A DNA stretch of 64,000 bases from CALMAK01 sp964392265 (GTDB taxonomy: Bacteria; Patescibacteriota; Saccharimonadia; Saccharimonadales; Saccharimonadaceae), in the NCBI GenBank assembly GCA_964392265.1, contig CAYMOS010000001.1, forward strand, positions 223,494-287,493, in the 5' to 3' direction. The translations under genes were made by a program, and so were the position numbers. The notes below the pieces were generated by a model, which was not told the DNA's origin, made no database searches, and saw only the letters and a list, made by a program, of their open reading frames with translations. Below, piece after piece: positions 25,452-33,797 of the stretch (position 1 is the stretch's first letter; each line of letters starts with the position of its first letter).

Positions 25452-26316
25452 GCTACCCGAAGTTGAGACGGTCCGTCGTGGTCTTGATCGATTAGTGATT
25501 GGTCGGACAATCACCTCGGTAGTGAATGACACGGCAAAGAGCTTTCCTAATAGCGAAGCGGACGTGCGGCAGTTTGTGATAGGGGCGAGTATTGTGGCAG
25601 TGCGCCGTCGGGCCAAGGTGTTGTTGATTGACTTGTCGAGCGACTACACATTGGTCATCCATCTTAAAATGACAGGGCAGTTGGTATTTGTAGGAAGCGA
25701 GCGTTTTGGTGCGGGCCACCCCAACGACAGCCTGATTGGCGATTTGCCTGACCGAAGTACACGGGTGACGATTGCCTTTGCGGACGGGGCGCATCTGTAT
25801 TTTAATGATCAGCGAAAATTCGGCTGGATAAAACTATATCCGACGGTTGAGGTGGGAAATATTGATTTTATGCAAAAGGTGGGACCAGAACCGCTAGAGG
25901 ATGATTTTACGCCACGGATTTTCTATGATCGGCTGCAACGTCGTAAAAATACGACTATCAAGGCGGCCATCTTGGATCAGACGGTTCTTGCTGGGGTAGG
26001 GAATATCTATGCCGACGAAGGGTTATGGGGCGCACGTATTCATCCGGCAACGCGCGTCAAGGACGTATCGCGCCAACAGACCGATGATTTGTGGCGTGAA
26101 ATCCGTGACGTCATGACCCTAGCGATTGAAAAGGGTGGTAGTAGTAATCACACCTATATCAATGCTGAAGGTAAAAAAGGAAGTTATATGGACTTCGCTC
26201 GCGCCTTTCGCCGTGAGGGACAGCCCTGTCCGCGCCACCCTGACGTTATGATCGTAAAGATCAAAGTTGCTGGTCGGGGGACGCATATTTGCCCAGTCTG
26301 CCAAGTGTTACCGTAA
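25444..26316 (+). CDS. mutM: Formamidopyrimidine-DNA glycosylase
   Basis: The 290-residue glycosylase/AP lyase removes 8-oxoguanine and related oxidised bases. It starts MPELPEVETVRRGL, with the catalytic Pro2 and Glu3 after Met removal. Lys in HLKMTGQLV is the conserved beta-hairpin residue, and LAGVGNIYADEGLW is the helix-two-turn-helix. The C-terminal zinc finger reads CPRH then THICPVCQ: the usual second Cys is replaced by His. ATG 25444 is chosen because the family motif must follow Met directly. It overlaps the HAD gene and completes the repair/nucleotide theme of the region. Confidence 0.95.
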   Translation: MPELPEVETVRRGLDRLVIGRTITSVVNDTAKSFPNSEADVRQFVIGASIVAVRRRAKVLLIDLSSDYTLVIHLKMTGQLVFVGSERFGAGHPNDSLIGDLPDRSTRVTIAFADGAHLYFNDQRKFGWIKLYPTVEVGNIDFMQKVGPEPLEDDFTPRIFYDRLQRRKNTTIKAAILDQTVLAGVGNIYADEGLWGARIHPATRVKDVSRQQTDDLWREIRDVMTLAIEKGGSSNHTYINAEGKKGSYMDFARAFRREGQPCPRHPDVMIVKIKVAGRGTHICPVCQVLP

Positions 26317-26356
26317 GTGGTAGGTAAGGGAGAGGCAGCGTACTATACTAGTGAGT

Positions 26357-27457
26357 ATGAGAGAGCGGATGCCGAAACTCCATAATCTTGATGATTATCG
26401 GCGCAGAGAGGCAGTTTGCCACGGCGTGCGGTCTTTGGGACGAACCGCATGTGCGTTGTTGGCGTTTGGTTTTGGTGCCTATTCGATTGATCTTGGCTAT
26501 ACGCTCGTGACTGAACCGGATCGCAACAGTGTGATGCGCTGGGCTGGAAGTATTGCCTGTCGGGACGCCAAATTTGTAGCTGTGCACCTTAGCAGTACCG
26601 GTAAGGATATTGCTGAGTATCAGGCTGCCAATAATCGGGATGCTATTGAGAAGAATGGTGGCGCTATACTTGTCACCCAATATGACACCAAAGGTGATGT
26701 GGGTGAGTTTCGAGATCATCTGGATGAAAAGCTGGCTGAATGTGCAACTCCTGATCGTCCGTATGTGCCGGTGGTGATGAATGGGGTAAGCTTGGGTGGA
26801 AAGTATGCCCAGTGGGTGACGAATGCTGGACTAAAGAAGGGAATAGTGATTGCGAACGTTCTTGAATCAACACCGGCCGACCCTGATACTATACGTGATG
26901 AGGCTGCGGCAGCACTGGTTGGTATCAGCAAGCCAGAGACCCCGATTCCTATGACGAAAGGGATTGTCTTTCTTAATGCGCTTTCAACCGAAGTTGGTCG
27001 ACGTGGCCCTATTGGTGTATTCACGACGCCCCAAGCCTTGCCTGATGTGGTCGCAAGCAGTCGGGGAACGAGCGCCAAGACATTAACTTGGCAAATACCC
27101 GCTAACGCGCAGCCCTGGCCAGTGCCAGTACGTCCCACAGATAACACGGTACCGATTGATTATATTTATTCCGAGAGGGATTCGGTCGTGGATACGACAC
27201 TGGCTCGGACCCAGCTGAAGTTGTTTACCCGTGCGGAGGTAACCGAGTATGGTATTCCACCTGATACGAGCTGGGGCAAAGGCAAGGAGGCACCAAATCA
27301 TGCTGACGGATGGCGCCTTGATGCGACAAACGCAGCTGAGTATAGGCGGATATACGCGGCGATCTATCAAAAATATGGTGCTTTGATCGACAGTCGCATA
27401 CAAGCTATTGAACACGAGCAGATCACTCCAGGTGGGGCGACGAAAGGACCGGTGTAG
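26357..27457 (+). CDS. Alpha/beta-hydrolase-like membrane-anchored protein
   Basis: The 366-residue protein has one N-terminal hydrophobic segment (about residues 29-50, ACALLAFGFGAYSIDLGYTLV). VVMNGVSLGGKYAQWV near residue 140 looks like a nucleophile elbow (G-x-S-x-G). Asp residues in DYIYSERDSVVDTT and the His of APNHADGWRL near the C-terminus could complete a Ser-Asp-His triad. A secreted esterase or lipase is possible. TATACT ends 7 bases before ATG 26357, so that start is preferred over the GTG at 26351. Confidence 0.6.
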   Translation: MRERMPKLHNLDDYRRREAVCHGVRSLGRTACALLAFGFGAYSIDLGYTLVTEPDRNSVMRWAGSIACRDAKFVAVHLSSTGKDIAEYQAANNRDAIEKNGGAILVTQYDTKGDVGEFRDHLDEKLAECATPDRPYVPVVMNGVSLGGKYAQWVTNAGLKKGIVIANVLESTPADPDTIRDEAAAALVGISKPETPIPMTKGIVFLNALSTEVGRRGPIGVFTTPQALPDVVASSRGTSAKTLTWQIPANAQPWPVPVRPTDNTVPIDYIYSERDSVVDTTLARTQLKLFTRAEVTEYGIPPDTSWGKGKEAPNHADGWRLDATNAAEYRRIYAAIYQKYGALIDSRIQAIEHEQITPGGATKGPV

Positions 27458-27486
27458 GGTACCTATCGGGTGCTATACTGTAAGGA

Positions 27487-28395
27487 GTGATTACGGTACT
27501 AACTGGTGAAAATAGCTATGAGTTACGGCAGACATTACAGCGGGTAATGGCTGAGTTTGGCGGCACCCCGGAGCGGTTTGATGGCGATACACTGGAACTG
27601 CGGCAACTGCCTGATGTATTCATGGGAATGAGTTTGTTTGCTGAGAAGCGCCTAGTGATTATTCGCGAGCTTGCGACGAATAAAACAGTCTGGGAGGTGC
27701 TGCCAGAATGGTTGGGGCGAGTGAGTGATGACGTTCGCTTGGTACTGGTGGAGCCAAAGCTCGACAAGCGTACCAAGACGTACAAGGCACTACAAAAGGT
27801 GGCCGAGATTATTGAGCACAAGCCATGGACTGAACGTGATCAAGCCTCAGCAGAAAAATGGCTGACAGGGCAAGCCGAGGCCCGTGGTATTACGCTGGAA
27901 TCGACGGGCGCACGCCTGTTGGTGGCGCGTGTTGGTGTTGATCAATGGTTGCTCGCTCAAGCATTAGACAAGCTGGCTGTTTTTGACCAAGTGACGGATG
28001 AGGTAATTCGAGACGTCATCGAGGCGCGTCCCAGTGAGAGCGTGTTCGAGTTGTTTGAAATGGCACTAAAGGGCGACAAGAAACGTGTAGCGGAGATCCT
28101 GGCGACACTCCAGCTAAGTGAGGATCCGTATATGTTGTTTGGGTTGTTGTCTGGCCAGGCATTTCAGTTGGCAGCCCTCACGGTGGCTCGGCCTGGTGAT
28201 GAGATAGCGCGAGATGTCGGTGTCCATCCGTATGTATTGTCACGACTGCGTCCTTACGCAGATCAGCGCGGGGCAGCAGGCGCCCGAACAATTATTGCCT
28301 TGTTCGCTAGGGCTGATGATGCGATGAAATCGTCAGTTGACCCATGGGTGGCAATTACCCAAGTGGTATTTGCGGTAGCTGAGACAGACGAATAA
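27487..28395 (+). CDS. holA: DNA polymerase III delta subunit
   Basis: The 302-residue clamp-loader subunit starts VITVLTGENSYELRQTL and contains the Rossmann-like AAA+ N-terminal domain (FDGDTLELRQLPDVFMGMSLFAEKRLVIIREL), a lid, and the C-terminal helical collar domain (EDPYMLFGLLSGQAFQLAAL). It opens the beta clamp. Length is slightly under the usual 330-340. The start is a GTG with AAGGA just upstream and TATACT 7 bases before. It is convergent with rpsT, the same pairing seen in many bacteria. Confidence 0.9.
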   Translation: MITVLTGENSYELRQTLQRVMAEFGGTPERFDGDTLELRQLPDVFMGMSLFAEKRLVIIRELATNKTVWEVLPEWLGRVSDDVRLVLVEPKLDKRTKTYKALQKVAEIIEHKPWTERDQASAEKWLTGQAEARGITLESTGARLLVARVGVDQWLLAQALDKLAVFDQVTDEVIRDVIEARPSESVFELFEMALKGDKKRVAEILATLQLSEDPYMLFGLLSGQAFQLAALTVARPGDEIARDVGVHPYVLSRLRPYADQRGAAGARTIIALFARADDAMKSSVDPWVAITQVVFAVAETDE

Positions 28396-28398
28396 AAT

Positions 28399-28418
28399 AT
28401 CCCCTCCGAAGAGAGGAT
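28399..28418 (-). terminator. Rho-independent terminator of rpsT
   Basis: Read on the minus strand, ATCCTCTC and GAGGGGAT pair (8 pairs including one G-U) around a UUCG tetraloop, followed by ATTTTATT. On the plus strand one pair is a mismatch, so the hairpin is better suited to rpsT than to holA. Confidence 0.7.
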
Positions 28419-28440
28419 AAGTGATTATTGCTGAGGGAAA

Positions 28441-28851
28441 CTACTTTGCTGCTGGTTTCTTTGCGGCAGGCTTTTTCGCAGCTGGTTTTTTTGCTGGAGC
28501 GGCCTTGGCGGTTGTTGCCTTTGTTGCGGCAGGTTTTTTGGCAGCTGCAGGTTTCGTCGTCGTTGCAGCAGCTTTTGGTGCAGCGGCTTTCTTGGCAGGA
28601 GCAAGTTTGACACCGGCTTCACGTGCGATGCGAGCGAGCTGGCTCTTGCGGCGTGCGACCGTATTCTTCTTTAGGAGGCCTTTCTTGACAGCAGTATCAA
28701 GTTCGCTGTGAGCAGCAGCCAGCGTTTCGGCACTTGGTCCCGCGTGAAATGCCTTTACAGCACCCTTGATATCACGCTTGATACCAACGTTACGGTCGCG
28801 GCGTTTGATGGTTTGCTTGGCTCGCTTGATAGCGGATTTGATGATTGGCAT
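28441..28851 (-). CDS. rpsT: 30S ribosomal protein S20 with histone-like tail
   Basis: The 136-residue protein consists of a normal S20 domain (residues 1 to about 88: MPIIKSAIKRAKQTIKRRDR and LHSEL-type helices, ending ARIAREAGVKLAP). An added C-terminal tail of about 48 residues is built almost only of K, A and P (AAKKPAAKKPAAKKPAAK), like histone H1 or bacterial histone-like tails. S20 binds 16S rRNA during 30S assembly. The tail is absent from most S20 proteins. The gene is convergent with holA and has its own UUCG terminator. Confidence 0.92.
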   Translation of the reverse strand: MPIIKSAIKRAKQTIKRRDRNVGIKRDIKGAVKAFHAGPSAETLAAAHSELDTAVKKGLLKKNTVARRKSQLARIAREAGVKLAPAKKAAAPKAAATTTKPAAAKKPAATKATTAKAAPAKKPAAKKPAAKKPAAK

Positions 28852-28979
28852 GTAGTTTCCTTTATCTTATAGATTTATATATACAATCAAGGAGTGATTA
28901 TAAGGGAAAACAGCCAAAATGTAAAGGGTTGCAGTACAGAACTTGACTTTATTAATGTGATATGCTATAATTATAAAAT

Positions 28980-29213
28980 ATGACTGATAAAGACCCAACA
29001 GGCACAGGACTAACCATTCAAGAGCTCCATCCTGACTGGACACCACCGTCAGACGATGAAATCAAGGCGATTATCGAGCAACAAGAACTGCAGCAACTCA
29101 TGGAGACGCCTCCTGAGGGATACGATCGGCAGAGTATTGTAAGGGTGACAGGGAAGCATGCTCTACAGGGTGACCTTGTTGACCTTCAGCCAGCCCGGGG
29201 CAGTCGCCGGTAA
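28980..29213 (+). CDS. Small hypothetical protein, 77 residues
   Basis: The protein is acidic in the N-terminal half (TPPSDDEIKAIIEQQELQQLM, probably one helix) and basic at the end. TTGACT at 28943-28948 and TATAAT at 28966-28971 form a near-consensus promoter with 17-base spacing and an ATG 8 bases downstream, supporting expression. No motif recognised. It is followed after 11 bases by a membrane protein gene. Confidence 0.55.
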   Translation: MTDKDPTGTGLTIQELHPDWTPPSDDEIKAIIEQQELQQLMETPPEGYDRQSIVRVTGKHALQGDLVDLQPARGSRR

Positions 29214-29224
29214 CGTCGTTTCAG

Positions 29225-29569
29225 ATGAACATACTGATCTGGGCAATTATTCTTGTGGTCGTCTTGAGGGCGTATGCCAAGCAGTGGTTGTCGTGGGTAG
29301 TGGCGGCGATTCTCGTCGTGGTCTTACCGTATGTTGTTGAAGTTGGTGCGCAGATGATTGCTTTTGTCGTCTGGGATAAAGAGGTGAGCGGGGTTATTGC
29401 AATGATTCATCCGGTAACGGTAATCCTGCAGTTCGTGATTGCGCTCGGCGTGCTGTATTGGCTAGAAAGACACGATGAATCACTGACAGCCTGGGCGACA
29501 GGCGTGGGCATTCTCTTTCTTGGCCTTGTCTACGGTGCACCGTATGTGGCAATGCATTGGCCGTTGTAG
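29225..29569 (+). CDS. Small integral membrane protein
   Basis: The 114-residue protein has about four membrane segments: LIWAIILVVVLRAY, WLSWVVAAILVVVLPYVV, VTVILQFVIALGVLYWL and TGVGILFLGLVYGAPYVAM. Charged residues occur only in the short loops. There is no clear Shine-Dalgarno. It is probably co-transcribed with the gene at 28980. Function unknown. Confidence 0.6.
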   Translation: MNILIWAIILVVVLRAYAKQWLSWVVAAILVVVLPYVVEVGAQMIAFVVWDKEVSGVIAMIHPVTVILQFVIALGVLYWLERHDESLTAWATGVGILFLGLVYGAPYVAMHWPL

Positions 29570-29648
29570 ACGATTTTCGTTGACGCTGTGATTATGCTTG
29601 TGCTATAGTGATGACAAAGTCTAGATAATCAAAAACAAAAAGGATGTC

Positions 29649-31583
29649 ATGAACGATCCAAAAATAAAGCAACAGATTGCAGAGAAGATAAAGAACTCTT
29701 CTAACATTCTCGTCACGGTAAGTAAGGATCCGTCGGTTGATGAGCTGTCAGCGGCTTTAGGTCTGACTCTGCTGCTCAACAAGTTGGACAAACATGCGAC
29801 GGCGATCTTTAGTAGTCATGTACCACCAGCGATCACGTTCCTTGAACCCGACAAGACATTTGAAGGAACGACTGATAGTCTGCGTGATTTTATCATTGCT
29901 CTGGATAAAGAAAAGGCTGATCACCTTCGTTATAAATTGGAAGGTGACCTGGTAAAGATCTACATTACGCCGTACCGAACGACGATTACGGGTGATGACC
30001 TAGAATTCAGTCAGGGCGACTACAATGTTGAATTAGTGATTGCCTTGGGTGTTGAAGATAAAGATCACCTTGATAGCGCCTTGGATGGTCATGGTAAGAT
30101 TCTTCATGATGCGACGGTGGTGACATTGACCGCTGGCGAACAGGTCAGTAGCTTGGGCAGTATCGACTGGCATGATAGTAACGCTAGCAGCTTGAGTGAG
30201 ATGCTGACGAATTTACAAGATGCTATGAAACTCGACAAAGGCATCATGGATCAGTCAATCGCGACGGCGTTTTTGACAGGAATTGTTGCGGCAACTGACC
30301 GGTTTAGTAATCCTCGTACTTCATCGCGGGTGATGACAATCGCTGCCCAGTTAATGGCAGCTGGCGCCGATCAGCAGCTGATCGCTGCTCGTTTAGAGGA
30401 GGCGGAACCCGAAGAGGAAGAGCCTGATGAGCCTGATCTTCCCGATGCTCCATCAGATGATAGCGGTGAAGTCGTCCTCGCCGAAGGCGAATCAACCAAA
30501 TTGCCCAAACAGGCGCAAGAGACCGAACAGCCAAAGAAACAAGATGATGGTGAGCTGTTAATTAGTCATCAAAAAGAAGGTACTCTCGAAGAAGTTGCCG
30601 AAGAAGTGAATCGTGAGCGTCTCGAAGAGTCGGCGCGGACTGCTAAGAAGGCGTTAGAAAAGCGCGAAGAAGAGGCCGCGAATGCTACCGAGGTAGTCGA
30701 TCAACCACATGAGGAGACGCCTGTTGATGCTAAGGCTGCTAAGGCCTCGAGTGGGGCGATTGACTACACTCCGGGCAGCATGCATGCGCCAATGCCTATG
30801 GAGGATGAACCACTCCTGGGTGGTACCTTGAATGCTACCTCTGAACAGGCAGAGGAAGATAAGCGTCGAGAAATCGAAAACGATAAAAATAAGGTAATTC
30901 TTTCTCATAATTACATTGATCAAAAACCAACCTATGATGCTCCTGTGAATAGTGTTGCGGCTGGTGAGAAAGAGGAGAGCCTTCCCGATGTCTTCAAAGA
31001 CGGACCGGTAACATCTTCGGCAGTTGAGCCAGCGGCTGCACCGACGGTTCAAGCACCTGCTATTACTCCGCCGTCAGAGACGATGACCCTGCCAGCTCCT
31101 GCACCAATACCCGAACCCGAGCACCAAGAGGTGACGCCCACACCAACACCCGCTCCAGCGCCCGTTTCTTCTCCAGAACCGGCAACCCCAGCGCCTCAGA
31201 TTTCTATATCGCCAACGTTGGCCGATATTGATGCAGAAAACCGTGCTCCACACCAGGACGTTGCTTCGCACGATGAGGCTCGTGCCGCGATTGATGCGGC
31301 ATTTGCAGCGTCGCCGCAACAGCCGGCAGATATCCCATTGCCGCCACCGCCAACCCCAGAAGACATGGGGCTGCCATTGCCGCCACCACTCCCGACTGAT
31401 TTTTCGGCAGGTATGCCACCATTACCTCCGGTCGCCGAACCAGAGCCAGAGCGTCTTGGTGATATCTTAGCACCTGAATCAACCGTTCCAGCACCGCCAC
31501 TTCTTGGTGCTGTTGATATGCCACCACCTCAGCCGGTAGCGCCAAGTGATCCAGGCCAATTCCGTATTCCTGGACAAGGTTAA
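29649..31583 (+). CDS. Large protein with decayed DHH-like domain and long acidic/Pro-rich tail
   Basis: The 644-residue protein has an N-terminal domain (about 1-260) arranged like bacterial NrnA/DHH phosphoesterases (VTVSKDPSVDELSAALGL, IALGVEDKDHLDSAL, SLGSIDWHDSNASSLSEML, FLTGIVAATDRFS). The first-motif His and Asp and the DHH triplet are missing, so phosphoesterase activity is unlikely. Residues about 265-360 are acidic, EE/KK-rich and probably coiled. The last 180 are almost all P, A, E and T (PPPPTPEDMGLPLPPP), possibly disordered. AGGATGTCATG gives a weak Shine-Dalgarno. A scaffold role is inferred. Confidence 0.65.
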   Translation: MNDPKIKQQIAEKIKNSSNILVTVSKDPSVDELSAALGLTLLLNKLDKHATAIFSSHVPPAITFLEPDKTFEGTTDSLRDFIIALDKEKADHLRYKLEGDLVKIYITPYRTTITGDDLEFSQGDYNVELVIALGVEDKDHLDSALDGHGKILHDATVVTLTAGEQVSSLGSIDWHDSNASSLSEMLTNLQDAMKLDKGIMDQSIATAFLTGIVAATDRFSNPRTSSRVMTIAAQLMAAGADQQLIAARLEEAEPEEEEPDEPDLPDAPSDDSGEVVLAEGESTKLPKQAQETEQPKKQDDGELLISHQKEGTLEEVAEEVNRERLEESARTAKKALEKREEEAANATEVVDQPHEETPVDAKAAKASSGAIDYTPGSMHAPMPMEDEPLLGGTLNATSEQAEEDKRREIENDKNKVILSHNYIDQKPTYDAPVNSVAAGEKEESLPDVFKDGPVTSSAVEPAAAPTVQAPAITPPSETMTLPAPAPIPEPEHQEVTPTPTPAPAPVSSPEPATPAPQISISPTLADIDAENRAPHQDVASHDEARAAIDAAFAASPQQPADIPLPPPPTPEDMGLPLPPPLPTDFSAGMPPLPPVAEPEPERLGDILAPESTVPAPPLLGAVDMPPPQPVAPSDPGQFRIPGQG

Positions 31584-32242
31584 AACGAATCAATATGGAA
31601 ACGCTCGGTGGTATCACCGAGTTTTTTCATAGCATCGGCGTCGGCGCGCTGAGAGAAATGAGTATCCATGATTTGATATTTTTGTTCAAGATACGGTGTA
31701 ACATCAATCCGTGTCGAGATGTAGTCATCTTCGCGTGCTCGGGGCTCGTAATAGGCGGTGCCATCCAGCGGTGCCTGATCAGTGCCGAGACAAAAATACC
31801 AGATAGCATGTGCATGGAATTGCAGCGCCATTCTGGTGGTGCATCTGGAGGCGACGATGTGATCGTGGTGGCCTGTGAGCCCCTGGGGTTCAAAGGTCAT
31901 AAAGGAAACCTGTGTCGGTTCCGTATAGTGATGAAGGACTTGTCTTATGACAGCAGTGACAGCTGTATCCAACTGCTCTTCGGATAACTGATCCAATGTA
32001 CCATCAGGGAAGTGGAGTGCATGGGTGGTTGTGGCACCTAGTAACTTGGTGGCAGCCTGCCACTCTGTTCGTCGCGTCGCGGCCAAATCGGCCACCTGAT
32101 CGGGATTGGTGCCGCCCTCGCCATCGGTCAGCAGAATAAGATGAAGATCGTACCCCTCGTCTCGCAATGTTAGCAATGTGCCACTAGGGCCAAACGCTTC
32201 GTCATCCGGATGGGCAAAGAGGGCAATCATCAGTCGCTGCAT
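31580..32242 (-). CDS. PIG-L-type N-acetylglucosaminyl deacetylase family protein
   Basis: The 220-residue protein has the LmbE/PIG-L zinc motif AHPDDE near residue 11, the LLTDGEGGTN strand and the GHHDH metal site near residue 127. The family removes acetyl groups from GlcNAc-type sugars, for example in GPI and mycothiol pathways, but many bacterial members have unknown substrates. Its stop overlaps the end of the gene at 29649 by about 4 bases (convergent). It starts from a -10 region shared with the HAD gene at 32265. Confidence 0.88.
   Translation of the reverse strand: MQRLMIALFAHPDDEAFGPSGTLLTLRDEGYDLHLILLTDGEGGTNPDQVADLAATRRTEWQAATKLLGATTTHALHFPDGTLDQLSEEQLDTAVTAVIRQVLHHYTEPTQVSFMTFEPQGLTGHHDHIVASRCTTRMALQFHAHAIWYFCLGTDQAPLDGTAYYEPRAREDDYISTRIDVTPYLEQKYQIMDTHFSQRADADAMKKLGDTTERFHIDSF
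31604..31627 (+). terminator. Terminator of the 29649 gene inside the PIG-L gene
   Basis: CTCGGTG at 31604-31610 pairs with CACCGAG at 31615-31621, followed by six T. It lies within the 3' end of the convergent PIG-L coding sequence, so the hairpin is also coding on the other strand. Confidence 0.75.
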
Positions 32243-32250
32243 AGCTCTAC

Positions 32251-32258
32251 TGTATACT
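32251..32258. promoter_or_regulatory. Shared divergent -10 region for PIG-L and HAD genes
   Basis: TATACT at 32253-32258 ends 6 bases before the HAD ATG on the plus strand. On the minus strand the overlapping TACAGT (32249-32254) ends 6 bases before the PIG-L ATG. The two leaderless promoters overlap, so initiation at one should exclude the other. Confidence 0.65.
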
Positions 32259-32264
32259 ATTTAT

Positions 32265-33053
32265 ATGACACGGCCTACGTATGTTTTTGATCTTGATGGT
32301 GTCATTACCGATCCGGCCCATAGCCAGGTTGATGAGGCAGTTGTGGACGGGATGCGTCAATTACTGATAGACGGTCAGTATGTGGCGATTAATACCGGCC
32401 GTTCTTTTGCATGGGTAGAAGAAAACTTACTGCGTCGGCTGATGAATAATGATCCTGATACATTATTTCAGCGGTTCATTGTTGTTTGCGAAAAGGGTGG
32501 CGAAACGGTGCGATGGCAACAAGGTGAATGGCGCGTGTACGCAAGTCAGTTTGCGTTATCCCCTGAGGTGTATCGGCGAATCAAAGCGGTGTTTAGCCAG
32601 TTGTCGGATAGGTTACCCACAATGTTCTGGGACGCAACCAAACGGACAATGGCAACTGTTGAAAAACATCCTCATGCCGATCTTGCTACGTTTCATACGG
32701 AGCGAGAGATACTGATTGAAGCTTGGAAGAGTGAATGTGGTGATGCCCGTATTGACGGGACAACCATTGCCACGGATGTCGAGTCGCCACTTGCCGGTAA
32801 ACAGGCGGGAGCGGCACTGATTCACGCGTGGGCGATCGAATTGATGGGTGAGGGCGGCGCGTATATTTGTTTTGGCGATAGTAGTAGTGACTATGAGATG
32901 GCAAGATACTTTGCTGACCAGGGTGTCAATACGACGTTTGTCTATGTCGGCGTGCCGACGGACACGATTGTGCCGCATGACAAAGTAACGTTTATAACGA
33001 CCACTGCCCGTTATGCAGCGGGAACACGGGAGTATTTCGCGCATTATGGTTGA
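32265..33053 (+). CDS. HAD-superfamily phosphatase (Cof/sucrose-phosphatase-like)
   Basis: The 262-residue protein begins MTRPTYVFDLDGVITD with motif I DLDG, has motif II INTGRSFAW, a Lys in SPLAGKQAG, and motif IV CFGDSSSDYEMARYF. The large cap between residues about 80 and 190 fits the HAD IIB type, which act on sugar phosphates and nucleotides. ATG 32265 is chosen over an in-frame start at 32178, which would overlap the divergent PIG-L gene and its promoter. The stop overlaps truB by 8 bases. Confidence 0.85.
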   Translation: MTRPTYVFDLDGVITDPAHSQVDEAVVDGMRQLLIDGQYVAINTGRSFAWVEENLLRRLMNNDPDTLFQRFIVVCEKGGETVRWQQGEWRVYASQFALSPEVYRRIKAVFSQLSDRLPTMFWDATKRTMATVEKHPHADLATFHTEREILIEAWKSECGDARIDGTTIATDVESPLAGKQAGAALIHAWAIELMGEGGAYICFGDSSSDYEMARYFADQGVNTTFVYVGVPTDTIVPHDKVTFITTTARYAAGTREYFAHYG

Positions 33054-33732
33054 TCTTACGAAAGCAGTTGACGGAGTACTACTGGTCGACAAGCCAGCAG
33101 GTTGGACTAGTTTTGATGTCGTGGCAAAGATTCGAGGGCAGATCCGGGCTGAATATCGAGAACGTGGTGAAAAGCCTACCAAACGGCAGTTGAAGGTGGG
33201 GCATGCGGGGACGTTGGATCCTTTCGCAACTGGTTTGCTGATTATTCTGCTAGGGGATACGACAAAAAAGGCCGGTGAATTCCTTAAACTTGATAAGGTC
33301 TATGAAGCAACGTTTCGTCTAGGGCAGGTCAGTACGACGGGTGACCCCGAAGGCGAGATGGTGGTGGTATCGGACAAGGTACCATCTGATGAGGCGGTGA
33401 CGGTGGCCCTAGGACAGTTTATTGGTGAGATCGTCCAGACGCCGCCTGCCTATAGTGCTATCAAAGTAAATGGCCAACGTGCCTACAAACTAGCACGTGC
33501 AGGTAAGGACGTCGAGGTGCCAGAACGTACCGTCATGATTCATAGTATCGACCTGATTGATTACACGTATCCAAATCTGACGGTGCGCGCCCACGTGGGG
33601 AGTGGGACGTATATTCGGACGCTTGGCGAGGATATCGGAGCAGTGCTAGAGGTAGGGGCGTACTGCGCCCAATTGCGACGGATCACGGTCGGGCAATGGT
33701 CTGTCGAGGATGCGGTCACGATAGTATCGTAG
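33046..33732 (+). CDS. truB: tRNA pseudouridine-55 synthase
   Basis: The 228-residue enzyme makes the universal pseudouridine at tRNA position 55. DGVLLVDKPAGWTSFDV opens the protein, and GHAGTLDPFATGLL near residue 46 contains the catalytic Asp. YEATFRLG, TPPAYSAIKVNGQRAYKLAR and HVGSGTYIRTLGEDIG are the other signatures. The C-terminal PUA domain of longer TruB is reduced. ATG 33046 overlaps the stop of the HAD gene. The usual truB neighbour rbfA is not present. Confidence 0.94.
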   Translation: MVDLTKAVDGVLLVDKPAGWTSFDVVAKIRGQIRAEYRERGEKPTKRQLKVGHAGTLDPFATGLLIILLGDTTKKAGEFLKLDKVYEATFRLGQVSTTGDPEGEMVVVSDKVPSDEAVTVALGQFIGEIVQTPPAYSAIKVNGQRAYKLARAGKDVEVPERTVMIHSIDLIDYTYPNLTVRAHVGSGTYIRTLGEDIGAVLEVGAYCAQLRRITVGQWSVEDAVTIVS

Positions 33733-33797
33733 AGGGCGCTTATGCTTTGCGTATTCTACTGATTTATGGTATAATTAAACCATAAAAGGAGTAACCT

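Noticed and set aside
28421..28711. Open plus-strand frame opposite rpsT coding for an Ala/Phe-rich sequence
   Set aside because: It is the antisense of the Lys/Ala/Pro tail of S20, which has a clear family match and terminator.
32178..32264. Upstream in-frame start for the HAD gene
   Set aside because: It would overlap the divergent PIG-L gene and the shared promoter; the DLDG motif fits the start at 32265.
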